This document shows, one piece after another, positions 53,351 to 61,310 of a stretch of 64,000 nt of DNA. The stretch spans positions 2,728,001 through 2,792,000 of the forward strand of contig NZ_CP102251.1 in assembly GCF_025145285.1 (NCBI RefSeq). Direction: 5' to 3'. Origin of the DNA: Alistipes onderdonkii. GTDB lineage: Bacteria > Bacteroidota > Bacteroidia > Bacteroidales > Rikenellaceae. The translations under genes and the position numbers were made by a program. Numbering within the stretch: the first letter of the stretch is position 1; every line of letters starts with the position of its first letter. Below the pieces are notes generated by a model that saw only the letters and a list, made by a program, of their open reading frames with translations, made no database searches and had not been told where the DNA came from.

Positions 53351-53372
53351 CATCGGATTAGACGTTCGACAA

Positions 53373-53639
53373 ATGAAGATAAGCGAAAATTTCAAAGTGC
53401 GCGAGATGGCGGGGGAGCATGTGATCATCATGCCGGGCCGCTGCGGTGCCGACATGACCCGTATTCTGGCGCTCAACGATTCGTCGCTCTATCTTTGGGA
53501 GGCGCTCGGCGGCAAGGACTTTACCACCGGGGATGCAGCCGCCCTGTTGTTGGAGCGTTACGACGTGGACGAAGCCACCGCACAGCGCGATGCCGAGGCC
53601 TGGGCTGCGAAGCTCGCCGAATGCGGCGTGCTGGAGTAA
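53373..53639 (+). CDS. PqqD-family peptide-binding protein (orphan)
   Basis: This 88-residue protein has the winged-helix RRE fold of PqqD. In known systems PqqD binds a precursor peptide and presents it to a radical-SAM enzyme. Visible are the N-terminal strands (FKVREMAGEHVIIMPG), a family-typical ILALNDSSLYLWEALGGKDF segment, and the helical end DEATAQRDAEAWAAKLAECG. No radical-SAM maturase or obvious core peptide gene is near. A Cys/His-rich secreted protein gene begins 46 nt downstream. Its role here is unknown. Confidence 0.85.
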   Translation: MKISENFKVREMAGEHVIIMPGRCGADMTRILALNDSSLYLWEALGGKDFTTGDAAALLLERYDVDEATAQRDAEAWAAKLAECGVLE

Positions 53640-53685
53640 CCGGCGGCACGTGTCCGGCGTACGGACGGAAAACTTGAAAGGTAGC

Positions 53686-54099
53686 ATGAAATTGAAAAGA
53701 CTCATATCGCTGTTGCTGCTCGCCATCTACCTGACGGCGTGGGGCGGCCCTGCGTATGTGTCGCTTTCGTGCAAGTGCGTCACGATGTCGTCGCATGTCT
53801 GCTGCCACCACTGCCAGCACGGCGCCGATGCCGCGGGTGCCGGCGAGTCGCTGAAGGCTCCCTGCTGCGGCAACCACCATTCGACCGAAATCGAACTCTA
53901 TACGGGTTCCTCTTCCGATAACCACGAGAAATTCATCCGCTGCACGGTCACCGACCTGCCGCCCGCATTGGTTGCGGAGGCTCCGGTTGCGGCCGACCTC
54001 AAGCTTTTCGGGGAGACGCTTCCCGAACGCGGCGCTCCTTTCGTCATGCGGGGCCATGTGCGCTCCGCAGGGCTTCGTGCCCCTCCCGCATTGGCTTAA
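53686..54099 (+). CDS. Small secreted Cys/His-rich protein (HYC_CC_PP-like)
   Basis: This is a 137-residue exported protein with an N-terminal signal or anchor helix (KRLISLLLLAIYLTAWGG). Next comes a metal-ligand-rich stretch: CKCVTMSSHVCCHHCQH, then APCCGNHHSTEIELYTG. The spacing of CC, HHC, CC and HH is like the HYC_CC_PP proteins found beside TonB receptors in Bacteroidota, though the match is from memory. The ATG at 53686 begins the signal; a longer frame from 53533 overlaps the PqqD gene and is not supported. It probably binds a soft metal such as copper or zinc in the periplasm. The receptor gene follows after 65 nt. Confidence 0.72.
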   Translation: MKLKRLISLLLLAIYLTAWGGPAYVSLSCKCVTMSSHVCCHHCQHGADAAGAGESLKAPCCGNHHSTEIELYTGSSSDNHEKFIRCTVTDLPPALVAEAPVAADLKLFGETLPERGAPFVMRGHVRSAGLRAPPALA

Positions 54100-54112
54100 A
54101 ACCTTTTTGGGA

Positions 54113-54131
54113 CGGATGCTGCGCGCATCCG
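54113..54131. repeat. Hairpin-forming inverted repeat before the TonB receptor gene
   Basis: CGGATGC and GCATCCG form a perfect 7-bp stem with a TGCGC loop, 33 nt before the receptor ATG. No T run follows, so it is not a standard terminator. It could tune read-through or translation. Confidence 0.5.
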
Positions 54132-54164
54132 CCCGCAAATAGTTTTAACCAATAACGGAATGTA

Positions 54165-56501
54165 ATGAAAATCAACAAAATCATTTTATCTGTTTCTTCC
54201 CTTGCCGTGTGCGGTACCCTCTGCGCACAGGATTTGCGGGGTGTAGTCCGCGACGCCGACAACCAGCCGCTGGTGGGCGCTTCGGTTTACTGGGAGGGTA
54301 CTACGATCGGTGCCAGCACCGATGCCCAGGGGGCGTTCCTGCTCCACCGGGTAAAAGGTTACGACAATCTGGTCGCCTCGTATCTGGGATATGTGAACGA
54401 CACGCTGCGTGTGGCAGGCGGTGCGGAGCGTATCGAATTCACACTCGCTTCCGAAGGCGTAGCGTTGGAGGACGTGGTGGTCGAGGGTAACCTGAGCGGC
54501 AACTTCGTCAAGCGTGACGGCATCGTCAAGGGCGAGATGATCTCGTTCGCGGGCCTCTGCAAGATGGCCTGCTGCAACCTGGCCGAGAGCTTCGAGAACT
54601 CGGCGTCGGTGACCGTCGGGTACAGCGATGCCATTTCGGGCGCACGGCAGATCAAGATGCTCGGCCTGGCAGGTACCTACACTCAGATACTCGACGAAAA
54701 CCGCCCGATCATGCGCGGGCTGAGCGCCCCCTACGGACTGAGCTACACGCCCGGCATGTGGCTCAATTCGATTCAGGTATCGAAAGGCGTGGCGTCGGTG
54801 ACTGCCGGGCATGAGGCCATCACGGGGCAGATCAACCTCGAGCACCGCAAGCCGACGGACGACGAGAGGCTGTTCGTGAACCTCTATCTGGACGACGAAC
54901 TGCGCCCCGAGGCCAACATCTCGACGGCGTTCCCCGTCACGAAGGACAAGAAACTGTCGAGCGTCATCCTGCTCCACGGTTCGATGGATACCGACGTCCG
55001 CAAGATGGATCACAACGACGACGGATTCCGCGACCTGCCGATTTCCGACCAGATCAACGTGGCCAACAAGTGGCTTTATGCGGCCGATAACGGTACGCAG
55101 ATCCGCTGGGGATGGAAATTCGTACAGGAGAACCGCCTGGGCGGTATGCTCGACTACAAGAATTCGATGCGCGACGAGATGGAGAAGAACTGGGACTGGA
55201 AGGAGACGGGCGCCGATATGCCCCTCTACGGTTCGAAGATCCGCAACCGCGGCGCGAACGGTTATTTTAAAATAGGTATGCCCGTCGGCCCGTCGGTCTA
55301 CGATGCCGACGAGCAGGATGAGATGCGTTCGAACCTGGCTTTCGTGGCCGATTTCGACCACTTCAACGAGAACGCCTATTTCGGGCTGAACGACTACCGC
55401 GGCAATGAGAATACGCTCTCGCTGAACCTCATGTACAACCACTATTTCACCTACCGGTCGTCGCTGATCGTCGGTGCACAGGGACATTTGCAGTACTACC
55501 GCGAGAGTTTTGCCAACAACACCCCGTGGATTGCGGCGGCTCCGGCTACGCTCTACGACTTCGACCGCAACGAGCAGGAAGTGGGTGCCTATGCCGAGTA
55601 TACCTATTCGATCAAGGACAAGTTCTCGGTCGTGGCGGGTATCCGCGGCGATTACAATGCGTTTTATGACAAGTTCTTCGTGACGCCCCGCGGGCATATC
55701 CGCTGGAACATCACCCCCTCGACCACGCTGCGCGGCTCGGCCGGCCTGGGATACCGTTCGACCAATGTCATCACCGACAACATCGGTATGCTGGCGACCG
55801 GACGGCAGATCGTAATCCCCGATTTCGACGGTTTCAACCGGCTGGAGAAGGCACTTACGGTGGGCGGAAGCCTCACGCAGACCTTCGGGCTGGTCAGTCC
55901 CGGCGACGCAACGCTGAGTTTCGACTATTTCCGCACGCAGTTCTACAATTCGGTGATCGCCGACCAGGAGTACAGCGCCGACCAGATCGTGCTCTATAAT
56001 TCGGACAAGCGTTCCTATACGGATACCTACCAGATCGACTTTTCGTGGACGCCTGTCGAACGGTTGGACATCTTCGCCACGTTCCGTTATACGGACAGCG
56101 AGATGACGATCGACCGCCCCGACGGAAAGACCGCCCGCGTGGAACGGCCGCTGGTGAGCCAGTACAAGACGCTGCTCAATATCCAGTACGCCACGAAATT
56201 CCGCCGCTGGGTGTTCGACGCGACGGCACAGCTGAACGGCCCTGCGCGCATCCCGACGCAGACGGGCGACCTGGCCGACGACAAGTATTCGCCGCGCTAC
56301 CCGATGTTCTTCGCCCAGATAAGCCGCAAGGTCGGCAAGTTCGACATCTATGCCGGTTGCGAGAACATCGCCGACTACCGCCAGCACGACCCGATCCTCA
56401 ATGCGGACAACCCCTATTCGACGGGTTTCAACTCGATGAACGTATGGGGGCCGCTGATGGGGCGCAAATTCTATATCGGCCTGCGGTTCAATTTGTATTG
56501 A
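54165..56501 (+). CDS. TonB-dependent receptor, probably for a metal or metal complex
   Basis: This 778-residue outer-membrane receptor of FepA/CirA-like size is not SusC-like and has no SusD neighbour. A signal peptide (KIILSVSSLAVCGTLCAQ) and a CarboxypepD_reg-like domain (LRGVVRDADNQPLVGASVY) precede the plug. The plug has a Cys pair in LCKMACCNLAESFENSASV, then ARQIKMLGLAGTYTQILDEN and VTAGHEAITGQINLEHRKP. The barrel ends GRKFYIGLRFNLY. The Cys-containing plug and the flanking Cys/His-rich and HMA proteins point to a soft-metal cargo such as copper, but the sequence alone does not prove the ligand. Confidence 0.9.
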   Translation: MKINKIILSVSSLAVCGTLCAQDLRGVVRDADNQPLVGASVYWEGTTIGASTDAQGAFLLHRVKGYDNLVASYLGYVNDTLRVAGGAERIEFTLASEGVALEDVVVEGNLSGNFVKRDGIVKGEMISFAGLCKMACCNLAESFENSASVTVGYSDAISGARQIKMLGLAGTYTQILDENRPIMRGLSAPYGLSYTPGMWLNSIQVSKGVASVTAGHEAITGQINLEHRKPTDDERLFVNLYLDDELRPEANISTAFPVTKDKKLSSVILLHGSMDTDVRKMDHNDDGFRDLPISDQINVANKWLYAADNGTQIRWGWKFVQENRLGGMLDYKNSMRDEMEKNWDWKETGADMPLYGSKIRNRGANGYFKIGMPVGPSVYDADEQDEMRSNLAFVADFDHFNENAYFGLNDYRGNENTLSLNLMYNHYFTYRSSLIVGAQGHLQYYRESFANNTPWIAAAPATLYDFDRNEQEVGAYAEYTYSIKDKFSVVAGIRGDYNAFYDKFFVTPRGHIRWNITPSTTLRGSAGLGYRSTNVITDNIGMLATGRQIVIPDFDGFNRLEKALTVGGSLTQTFGLVSPGDATLSFDYFRTQFYNSVIADQEYSADQIVLYNSDKRSYTDTYQIDFSWTPVERLDIFATFRYTDSEMTIDRPDGKTARVERPLVSQYKTLLNIQYATKFRRWVFDATAQLNGPARIPTQTGDLADDKYSPRYPMFFAQISRKVGKFDIYAGCENIADYRQHDPILNADNPYSTGFNSMNVWGPLMGRKFYIGLRFNLY

Positions 56502-56524
56502 TTAACCTTTAAATAAACACCAGG

Positions 56525-56836
56525 ATGAAGAAAATTTTAATGCTGTGCCTTGCACTCGTGATGGGTGTGGGCATGTGTGCAGCGCAGAAGGCTGCCGACA
56601 AAAAGACGGTGACGACGGTTTTCACGACCGACATCGACTGTGAACACTGTGTCAAGAAGATCATGAACAATGTCCCCTCGCTCGGCAAGGGCGTCAAGGA
56701 CGTGAAGGTCGACCTGCCCAAGAAGGAGGTGACCGTGGTCTACGATTCCACGAAAAACAGCGACGATAATATCGTCAAGGGTTTTGCTTCGATCAAAGTC
56801 AAGGCCGAACCGAAAAAAGCCGACACGAAGAAATAA
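56525..56836 (+). CDS. Secreted heavy-metal-associated (HMA) domain protein
   Basis: This is a 103-residue exported protein with a signal peptide (MKKILMLCLALVMGVGMCAA) and a single HMA ferredoxin-like fold. The metal motif is DIDCEHCVKKIM at about residues 37-48, a CxxC that binds Cu(I), Zn or similar ions. It ends with KVDLPKKEVTVVYD and a Lys-rich tail. It lies 23 nt after the receptor gene and is closed by a terminator. It could take the metal from the receptor or deliver it to another periplasmic partner. Confidence 0.9.
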   Translation: MKKILMLCLALVMGVGMCAAQKAADKKTVTTVFTTDIDCEHCVKKIMNNVPSLGKGVKDVKVDLPKKEVTVVYDSTKNSDDNIVKGFASIKVKAEPKKADTKK

Positions 56837-56858
56837 CGCCGGCGGGTTTTGTTATCGG

Positions 56859-56890
56859 AAAGGGAGGACAATATTGTCCTCCCTTTTGTT
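56859..56890 (+). terminator. Terminator of the metal-receptor cluster
   Basis: AAAGGGAGGACAAT and its exact reverse complement form a continuous 28-bp palindrome followed by T residues, 22 nt after the HMA gene stop. It is symmetric enough to act from both sides. Confidence 0.88.
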
Positions 56891-57160
56891 TCGGTCGGTG
56901 GGCGGGCTCCTGTGCAGCCGTCGGTTTCCCCCGATCCGCTATTCACTGCCCGCCGTTCGGTGCCCACAGCCCACTGGTGCCCCTTGCTCACAGCCCTCTG
57001 CCCATTGTCCGCCGTCGGCCGTCTGCTGATCGCTGTCCATTCTCTGCGGTGGGTCTGCCGTCTGGTATCGTACGGCAGCCGATAAGGGTCGGTGCATGCC
57101 GAACGACGGCCGGGAGTGTTCCGCATGCCCGGAATCCGCCCGGTTGCCGGTGTGCCCGGT
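56891..57160. other. GC-rich intergenic stretch with small direct repeats
   Basis: No gene is seen between the terminator and the convergent anti-sigma-like gene. CACAGCCC recurs 24 nt apart (56965 and 56989) inside a C/T/G-rich tract with related phrases. Open frames across it are short and unlike any family. Confidence 0.4.
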
Positions 57161-57598
57161 TTATCGGTGCGGGTGTGCGTTTGTTTTCGCGGCATTGTGC
57201 CTGCGCCTGCGCAGGCAGAGGTCGAGCCCTGCGAGGGCGAGGAACGTCGCGGCGATAAAGACGTAGAACAGGGACAGCCGCCTGCTTTCGGCCGGGAAAT
57301 CCGGTTCGGGAAGTTGCATGGAGCCCAGGCCGGGCAACGCGGGTCTGTCGGGGAGTGAGGGCATGTCGGGCAGATGCAGCCCGACGCCAGGTTCGTACCA
57401 TAAATACCAGGCGAGTCCGGCGATCACCGCCAGCAGGCAGAATACGCCCGCCGTGCCCAGCAACCATGTTTCGCGCCGCTCGCGCCGTTCCGATTCGCGT
57501 TCCAGCCGTTCCATGAGGCGTACGCAGAACCCTTCGGGCAACTGCGTGCCCGGAGCTTGCTCCAGCGCACGGCGGATTATGTTATGTTTCGTTTCCAT
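57161..57598 (-). CDS. Membrane protein paired with the ECF sigma factor (possible anti-sigma)
   Basis: I do not recognise a named family. The 145 residues have a charged N-terminal cytoplasmic part of about 45 residues (GFCVRLMERLERESERRERR). One membrane helix follows (about 46-68), then a Pro-rich periplasmic stretch, a second helix (about 111-130) and a basic tail. The start lies inside the sigma gene with a 17-nt overlap, so the two are translated together. Genes placed this way usually restrain their sigma factor at the membrane. The zinc-binding HxxxCxxC motif of ZAS anti-sigmas is absent, so that role is inferred from position. Confidence 0.72.
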   Translation of the reverse strand: METKHNIIRRALEQAPGTQLPEGFCVRLMERLERESERRERRETWLLGTAGVFCLLAVIAGLAWYLWYEPGVGLHLPDMPSLPDRPALPGLGSMQLPEPDFPAESRRLSLFYVFIAATFLALAGLDLCLRRRRHNAAKTNAHPHR

Positions 57599-58148
57599 GC
57601 AGTAGCGTATTTACCAGTATATACAGTTTTTTGCGGATGCGGTGAAGACGGACTTTGACGTTGGACTCCGACATCTGCGTGATCCCGGCGCATTCGCTTA
57701 CGGAGTACTCCTCGTAGTAGAAGAGCGTAACGAGCGCCCGCTCTTCGGGCTCCAATTCTCCGACGGCACGGGCCAGTGCGTCGAGGTATTCCTGTCTTCC
57801 CTCCCAGGCATCCATCCGCTCGGCTTCGCTGTCGGGCAGGTTCGCCAGCCGCGCCTGGTCGATGCAGGCCCATTCGCGTTTGCGGCGCCGTGTCTCGGAG
57901 ACCGCCGTGTTGTAGGCGATCCGGAAGAGCCAGGTCGGGAACGAACTGTGCCCGTTGAACCTGTGCAGGTTGCGGAACGCCTTGAGGAAAACGTCCTGAG
58001 CCAGCTCCTCGGCATCCTCTGCGCAGCCGACGATGCGGGAAACCAGCGTGTAGACCACCCGCCCGTACCGCCGGGCAAGGATGGCATACAGATCGGTTTC
58101 TCCGTTTACGATCCGTCGGATCAGCTCCAGTTCCTCCTGTTGTTGCAT
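57582..58148 (-). CDS. ECF-type RNA polymerase sigma factor
   Basis: This is a 188-residue extracytoplasmic-function sigma factor. Region 2 is clear: YTLVSRIVGCAEDAEELAQD, then DVFLKAFRNLHRFNGHSSF with the -10 recognition helix WLFRIAYNTAV. Region 4 has LEPEERALVTLFYYEEYSVS and the -35 helix SESNVKVRLHRIRKKL. Upstream lies an ECF-type promoter whose -10 element ends only 10 nt before the ATG, so the gene is probably self-activated and has a very short leader. The downstream gene overlaps by 17 nt. Confidence 0.95.
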   Translation of the reverse strand: MQQQEELELIRRIVNGETDLYAILARRYGRVVYTLVSRIVGCAEDAEELAQDVFLKAFRNLHRFNGHSSFPTWLFRIAYNTAVSETRRRKREWACIDQARLANLPDSEAERMDAWEGRQEYLDALARAVGELEPEERALVTLFYYEEYSVSECAGITQMSESNVKVRLHRIRKKLYILVNTLLHGNET

Positions 58149-58158
58149 TGCTATCTGG

Positions 58159-58187
58159 TTAGACGCATTTTGCCTGGAAAGGTTACA
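58159..58187 (-). promoter_or_regulatory. ECF-type promoter of the sigma gene
   Basis: On the minus strand, TGTAACC (58187-58181), 13 nt and TGCGTCTAA (58167-58159) fit the ECF pattern AAC-N16-CGTC. It mirrors the plus-strand promoter at 58212-58240 exactly in sequence and spacing. Confidence 0.8.
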
Positions 58188-58211
58188 TGCCGACGCCGTT
58201 TTTCCGGAACT

Positions 58212-58240
58212 TGTAACCTTTTTCGCGGAGTTGCGTCTAA
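58212..58240 (+). promoter_or_regulatory. ECF-type promoter of the divergent membrane protein gene
   Basis: TGTAACC (58212-58218), 13 nt and TGCGTCTAA (58232-58240) fit the ECF pattern and are identical to the sigma gene promoter. The ATG is 53 nt downstream. Confidence 0.8.
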
Positions 58241-58292
58241 TAAGGCAAAGATCGCAAAAACGAATTGGTAATCTTTAATACTTTTAAAAATT

Positions 58293-58706
58293 ATGATGGA
58301 TTTTATTTTTGTCCCCTTGGTCGTAGGCGTGATTACGCTGGGAATCTACAAGTTCTTCGAATTGCTCGTGTGCCGTCGCGAGCGCCGCATGATTATTGAT
58401 AAAATGGACGGCAATACCCTGATCGACTACCTGAAGTTCGTACCGATGGGTGTGAGGATCGGCGCTCCCGTGTCGGTGCGTCCCGTGTCGGGCGGGGTGT
58501 CCGGAACCCTGAAGGCCGGTTGCCTTTTACTGGGCATCGGTTTCGGGCTGCTCTTCGCCTTCATGTTGCTGAACTGGTGTGCCTATGATGCTTCGTACGA
58601 AATGCGGAGCATCGTCTACGGCGGGTCGGTTCTCTGCTTCGGCGGTGTCGGACTGATCGTTTCGTTTGTCGTCGAGCGCAATATCGTCGGCAGGGAGTGC
58701 AAATAA
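58293..58706 (+). CDS. Small membrane protein, probable target of the ECF sigma factor
   Basis: This is a 137-residue inner-membrane protein with three hydrophobic segments (about 4-24, 74-96 and 109-129). A basic loop follows the first helix (VCRRERRMIIDKMDGNTLID). It resembles DUF6249-type proteins of Bacteroidota from memory, with no known function. Two ATGs (58293, 58296) could start it. It diverges from the sigma gene and has a mirror copy of that gene's promoter, so both should rise together in the same stress. A strong terminator follows. Confidence 0.8.
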   Translation: MMDFIFVPLVVGVITLGIYKFFELLVCRRERRMIIDKMDGNTLIDYLKFVPMGVRIGAPVSVRPVSGGVSGTLKAGCLLLGIGFGLLFAFMLLNWCAYDASYEMRSIVYGGSVLCFGGVGLIVSFVVERNIVGRECK

Positions 58707-58725
58707 CCCGGCTTTTCCGGATGGA

Positions 58726-58768
58726 AAAAGGAGTATCCCTCTTTTGGGGGGATACTCCTTTTGGTTTT
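58726..58768. terminator. Bidirectional terminator
   Basis: AAAAGGAGTATCCC pairs with GGGATACTCCTTTT across a 9-nt loop, with A and T runs on both sides. It serves the small membrane gene on the plus strand and could serve the convergent metallo-hydrolase gene. Confidence 0.9.
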
Positions 58769-58846
58769 GCCGGGGGCCGTGCGGCGCACCGGGGGCGGAA
58801 CGGTTTGCCGGAGCCCGGACGCCTGCCGTTTGCCGGCCGGGCGGCC

Positions 58847-59590
58847 TTATTCCATCGGCCGGATACGCACCTCGGTCACGCCTTCCAACTCCCGTACGAG
58901 ACGGTCGATGTCGGTCTTTTCCTCGACTTCGCCGTAGTGGTAGGGGTAGAATATCGTCGGCCGGATCGCCTTGACGGCTTCGACGGCCTGGTCGACGGTC
59001 ATCGTGTAGGGCTGGTTGACCGGCAGGAAGGCGATGTCGATATTCTTCAGCGCCTTCAATTCGGGCGTGGGTTCGGTATCGCCGGCGATGTAGATGCGCG
59101 AGCCGCCGAGGGTGAGGATATAGCCGCAGTCCTCGCGGTCTTTGGGATGGAATTGCAGGTGCCCGTCGGTCGTGTTGTAAGCGGCCACGGCCTCGACTTT
59201 CAGGTAATCGCGCGGCGTGGCGACGCTGCCCGGGCGCATCGTGTAGCAGTTCATCTCGAACGCCTCGGCCGACGTGCGGTCGCAGAGTATCTCGGTCTGC
59301 GGGGTCTGGATCGCTTCGACGGCTGCCACGTCCAGGTGGTCGTAGTGCGAGTGGGTGATGAGCACCACGTCGGCCTTGGGCAGGGCGGCGTAGTCGGCAT
59401 AGCCGCTTACGGGATCTACGTAGATGTATTTTCCCCCGGCCTCGATCGCGAGCGAGGCGTGTTTGAAAAAGGTGAGCGTGATTTGCGTGCCGTCGCGCGT
59501 AGTCAGCGTGTCGGCAGGGTATTCGGGAGCTTTCTTTCCGCATCCGAAAAACGATAGGAACGACATAAGCAATAAGAATTTTGGGTTCAT
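58847..59590 (-). CDS. Metallo-beta-lactamase-fold hydrolase, lipoprotein (UlaG-like)
   Basis: This is a 247-residue exported hydrolase of the MBL fold. It has a lipoprotein-like signal with Cys at 17 (SFFGCGKK), then the metal motif THSHYDHLDV (HxHxDH). Later ligands are in YNTTDGHLQFHPK and YIAGDTEPTPE, and a final His is in FYPYHYGEV. The layout matches UlaG-like MBL proteins. The substrate is unknown. The ATG at 59590 is used; the frame extends to a TTG at 59596. It stands alone. Confidence 0.88.
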   Translation of the reverse strand: MNPKFLLLMSFLSFFGCGKKAPEYPADTLTTRDGTQITLTFFKHASLAIEAGGKYIYVDPVSGYADYAALPKADVVLITHSHYDHLDVAAVEAIQTPQTEILCDRTSAEAFEMNCYTMRPGSVATPRDYLKVEAVAAYNTTDGHLQFHPKDREDCGYILTLGGSRIYIAGDTEPTPELKALKNIDIAFLPVNQPYTMTVDQAVEAVKAIRPTIFYPYHYGEVEEKTDIDRLVRELEGVTEVRIRPME

Positions 59591-60206
59591 GCTCAAATAT
59601 TATACATTACAATGCCAATATAATGAAAAAAAGTGAAATATTCGTACCTTTGAGCCGCAATCGAACCCGAAAAAACGATAGGGACGGTTTCCGGGATGTT
59701 TTTCGTACCGGTTCCGGCGTACTCTATAGCGGCGGGCGTCCCGGCGCAGGCTGCGGACAGGAAACAGGCATCTGCAAGGTTGCGGAGAAACGCCGGGTGC
59801 CGAAGATGGCGTTCCGCGTGCCAGGCGGACGGCAGCAGCCGGGGACGGATCGCCTGGTTCAAAACCCGGACATCCCGACGCGACGCCCGGGCCGGATGGG
59901 AGGAACCCTGCCCCCCCCGGAGGTGCCCGGGGCGGCCGGCCGGGTCGCGGCGGTGGAGGGCGAAGTCCGATGCCGGAAAAACGGCTTGGAGGGCGGATGG
60001 GTGTGCGGCCTCTCCCGGAAGGCAGGGGTGCGGGGCGGAAGAGCCGTTCGCTGAGGTTGGTACGTTGCGTGTGACAGGCTCGCTGCCGGAGTTTGTCCGT
60101 CCGGGTTGCCGGATGAAAATAGAATAATTTGCATATTTTTTATGCCTTGGCGCAGTATTTTACGAATCGGGACGTTTATAAGAGTAAAGTATTATTAAAA
60201 TTACAT
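59591..60206. other. 616-nt intergenic region; isolated promoter box but no credible gene
   Basis: An exact plus-strand box TACCTTTG lies at 59645-59652, but no supported gene follows before the lipoprotein at 60207. The sequence from 59700 to 60060 is very GC-rich. Its open frames (for example 59696-60127) are Arg/Ala/Cys-rich and look like chance. It may hold a small RNA or a decayed gene; I can show neither. Confidence 0.45.
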
Positions 60207-61142
60207 ATGATGAAAAAAATTTTGTTTGTGGCGGCGGCGGTAGCGTCGATGGTTTTCACCGGGTGTATCAACGAGGACGACACCTATAAGAAGTTGCAAC
60301 CGGTTCAGCAGGGGATCAACATCTACAACTGGACATCCAGCCAGTATTCCATGGCGACCGAGCAGGCCAACATAGGTATGCGTATGGCGATGCTCGTGGC
60401 CGAAGCCGACAAGCAGGGGGTGGAAAAACTCGAGGACGTGAAAATCGAAGGCGTCTCCATCAAGAGCAAGTTGCTCGGTACTTCTTCGACGATCGAAAAG
60501 ACGACCACCGGTTACAAAATCACCTTCAATCCTGCATATATGGATCTGGACGGCTATTCGCGCGAGGGTGCCGTGCTGATCGACACGGGCGAGGCCCCGC
60601 TGCTCGAAGAGGCCGTGGCCGGAAAGGTCTGGACGGTGACGTTCGACGAAAAACTGGTGCTGACGGCCACCAACGGCAATGCGTCGGTAAAGGCTTCGCT
60701 GGTGGGCGGTTCCACGCAGCTCTACAACGATGAGAACGGAGCCTATGCGATCAGCATTGCGAACCAGGCCTGCTACCTCGATTCGGGCAGCAATTTCACT
60801 TCGAATTGGGGCGGCCGCATGACGTTGAAGCCCGAGAACATGAATTTCACCTATTCGGATTGCGTGGGCGAGAAGTTCGTCGTGAAAGAGGGATTGCTTT
60901 ACGGCCCTTCGTTCTATACGATGGACAATGCAACGCATCTGGAGCTGAGCATGACGCTCTCGAATGTCGAGTACTATACGAAGTCGAGCATCAGGGAGGG
61001 TAAGATCGAAGCGATGATGACCGGCGGGTATGATTTTACTGCCTTCCCCTCACCGAAAGTGACGGTGCAGTATGCCGTGAGCGCCGACGGTAAGAAATTG
61101 CTGACGACGATTACTTACAACGGGAATACGGTGACGATCTGA
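60207..61142 (+). CDS. Lipoprotein of unknown function
   Basis: I do not recognise a family. The 311-residue protein has a lipoprotein signal with Cys at 20 (SMVFTGC) followed by INEDDTY, a sorting-type acidic stretch seen in surface lipoproteins of Bacteroidota. The rest is rich in beta strands and Thr/Gly (YSREGAVLIDTGEAPLLEEA and KPENMNFTYSDCVGEKFVV). The frame is open back to 60129, but the signal peptide fixes the start at 60207 or 60210. It is followed by a strong terminator and has no operon partner. Confidence 0.8.
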   Translation: MMKKILFVAAAVASMVFTGCINEDDTYKKLQPVQQGINIYNWTSSQYSMATEQANIGMRMAMLVAEADKQGVEKLEDVKIEGVSIKSKLLGTSSTIEKTTTGYKITFNPAYMDLDGYSREGAVLIDTGEAPLLEEAVAGKVWTVTFDEKLVLTATNGNASVKASLVGGSTQLYNDENGAYAISIANQACYLDSGSNFTSNWGGRMTLKPENMNFTYSDCVGEKFVVKEGLLYGPSFYTMDNATHLELSMTLSNVEYYTKSSIREGKIEAMMTGGYDFTAFPSPKVTVQYAVSADGKKLLTTITYNGNTVTI

Positions 61143-61160
61143 GCCATAGCGGCAAAAGTA

Positions 61161-61191
61161 AAAGCGGTGCGAAAATTCGCACCGCTTTTTT
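61161..61191. terminator. Terminator after the lipoprotein gene
   Basis: AAAGCGGTGCGAA pairs with TTCGCACCGCTTT with a 2-nt loop, followed by T residues; the A-rich left side allows some use from the minus strand as well. Confidence 0.92.
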
Positions 61192-61310
61192 ATTTTCCGG
61201 GCGGCCTGTTTGCCGAGCGGCAGGGTTTCCGGGCGTGTTTTGTCGGGCGCTTGCCCCGGTGATGCCCGGGTATACGGTTTCTTGCTGTCGCCCCGTGGCT
61301 TGACCGGGAT

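Noticed and set aside
53533..53685. N-terminal extension of the Cys/His-rich protein
   Set aside because: The extra 51 codons overlap the PqqD gene in another frame and precede a clear signal peptide at 53686.
58275..58290. Second, housekeeping-type promoter (TACTTTTA) just before the small membrane gene
   Set aside because: It has a mismatch in the conserved final G and no -33 element, and the ECF promoter upstream explains the gene better.
59696..60127. 143-residue plus-strand frame in the region before the lipoprotein gene
   Set aside because: Arg/Cys/Ala-rich sequence typical of chance frames in GC-rich DNA, with no domain or start signal.
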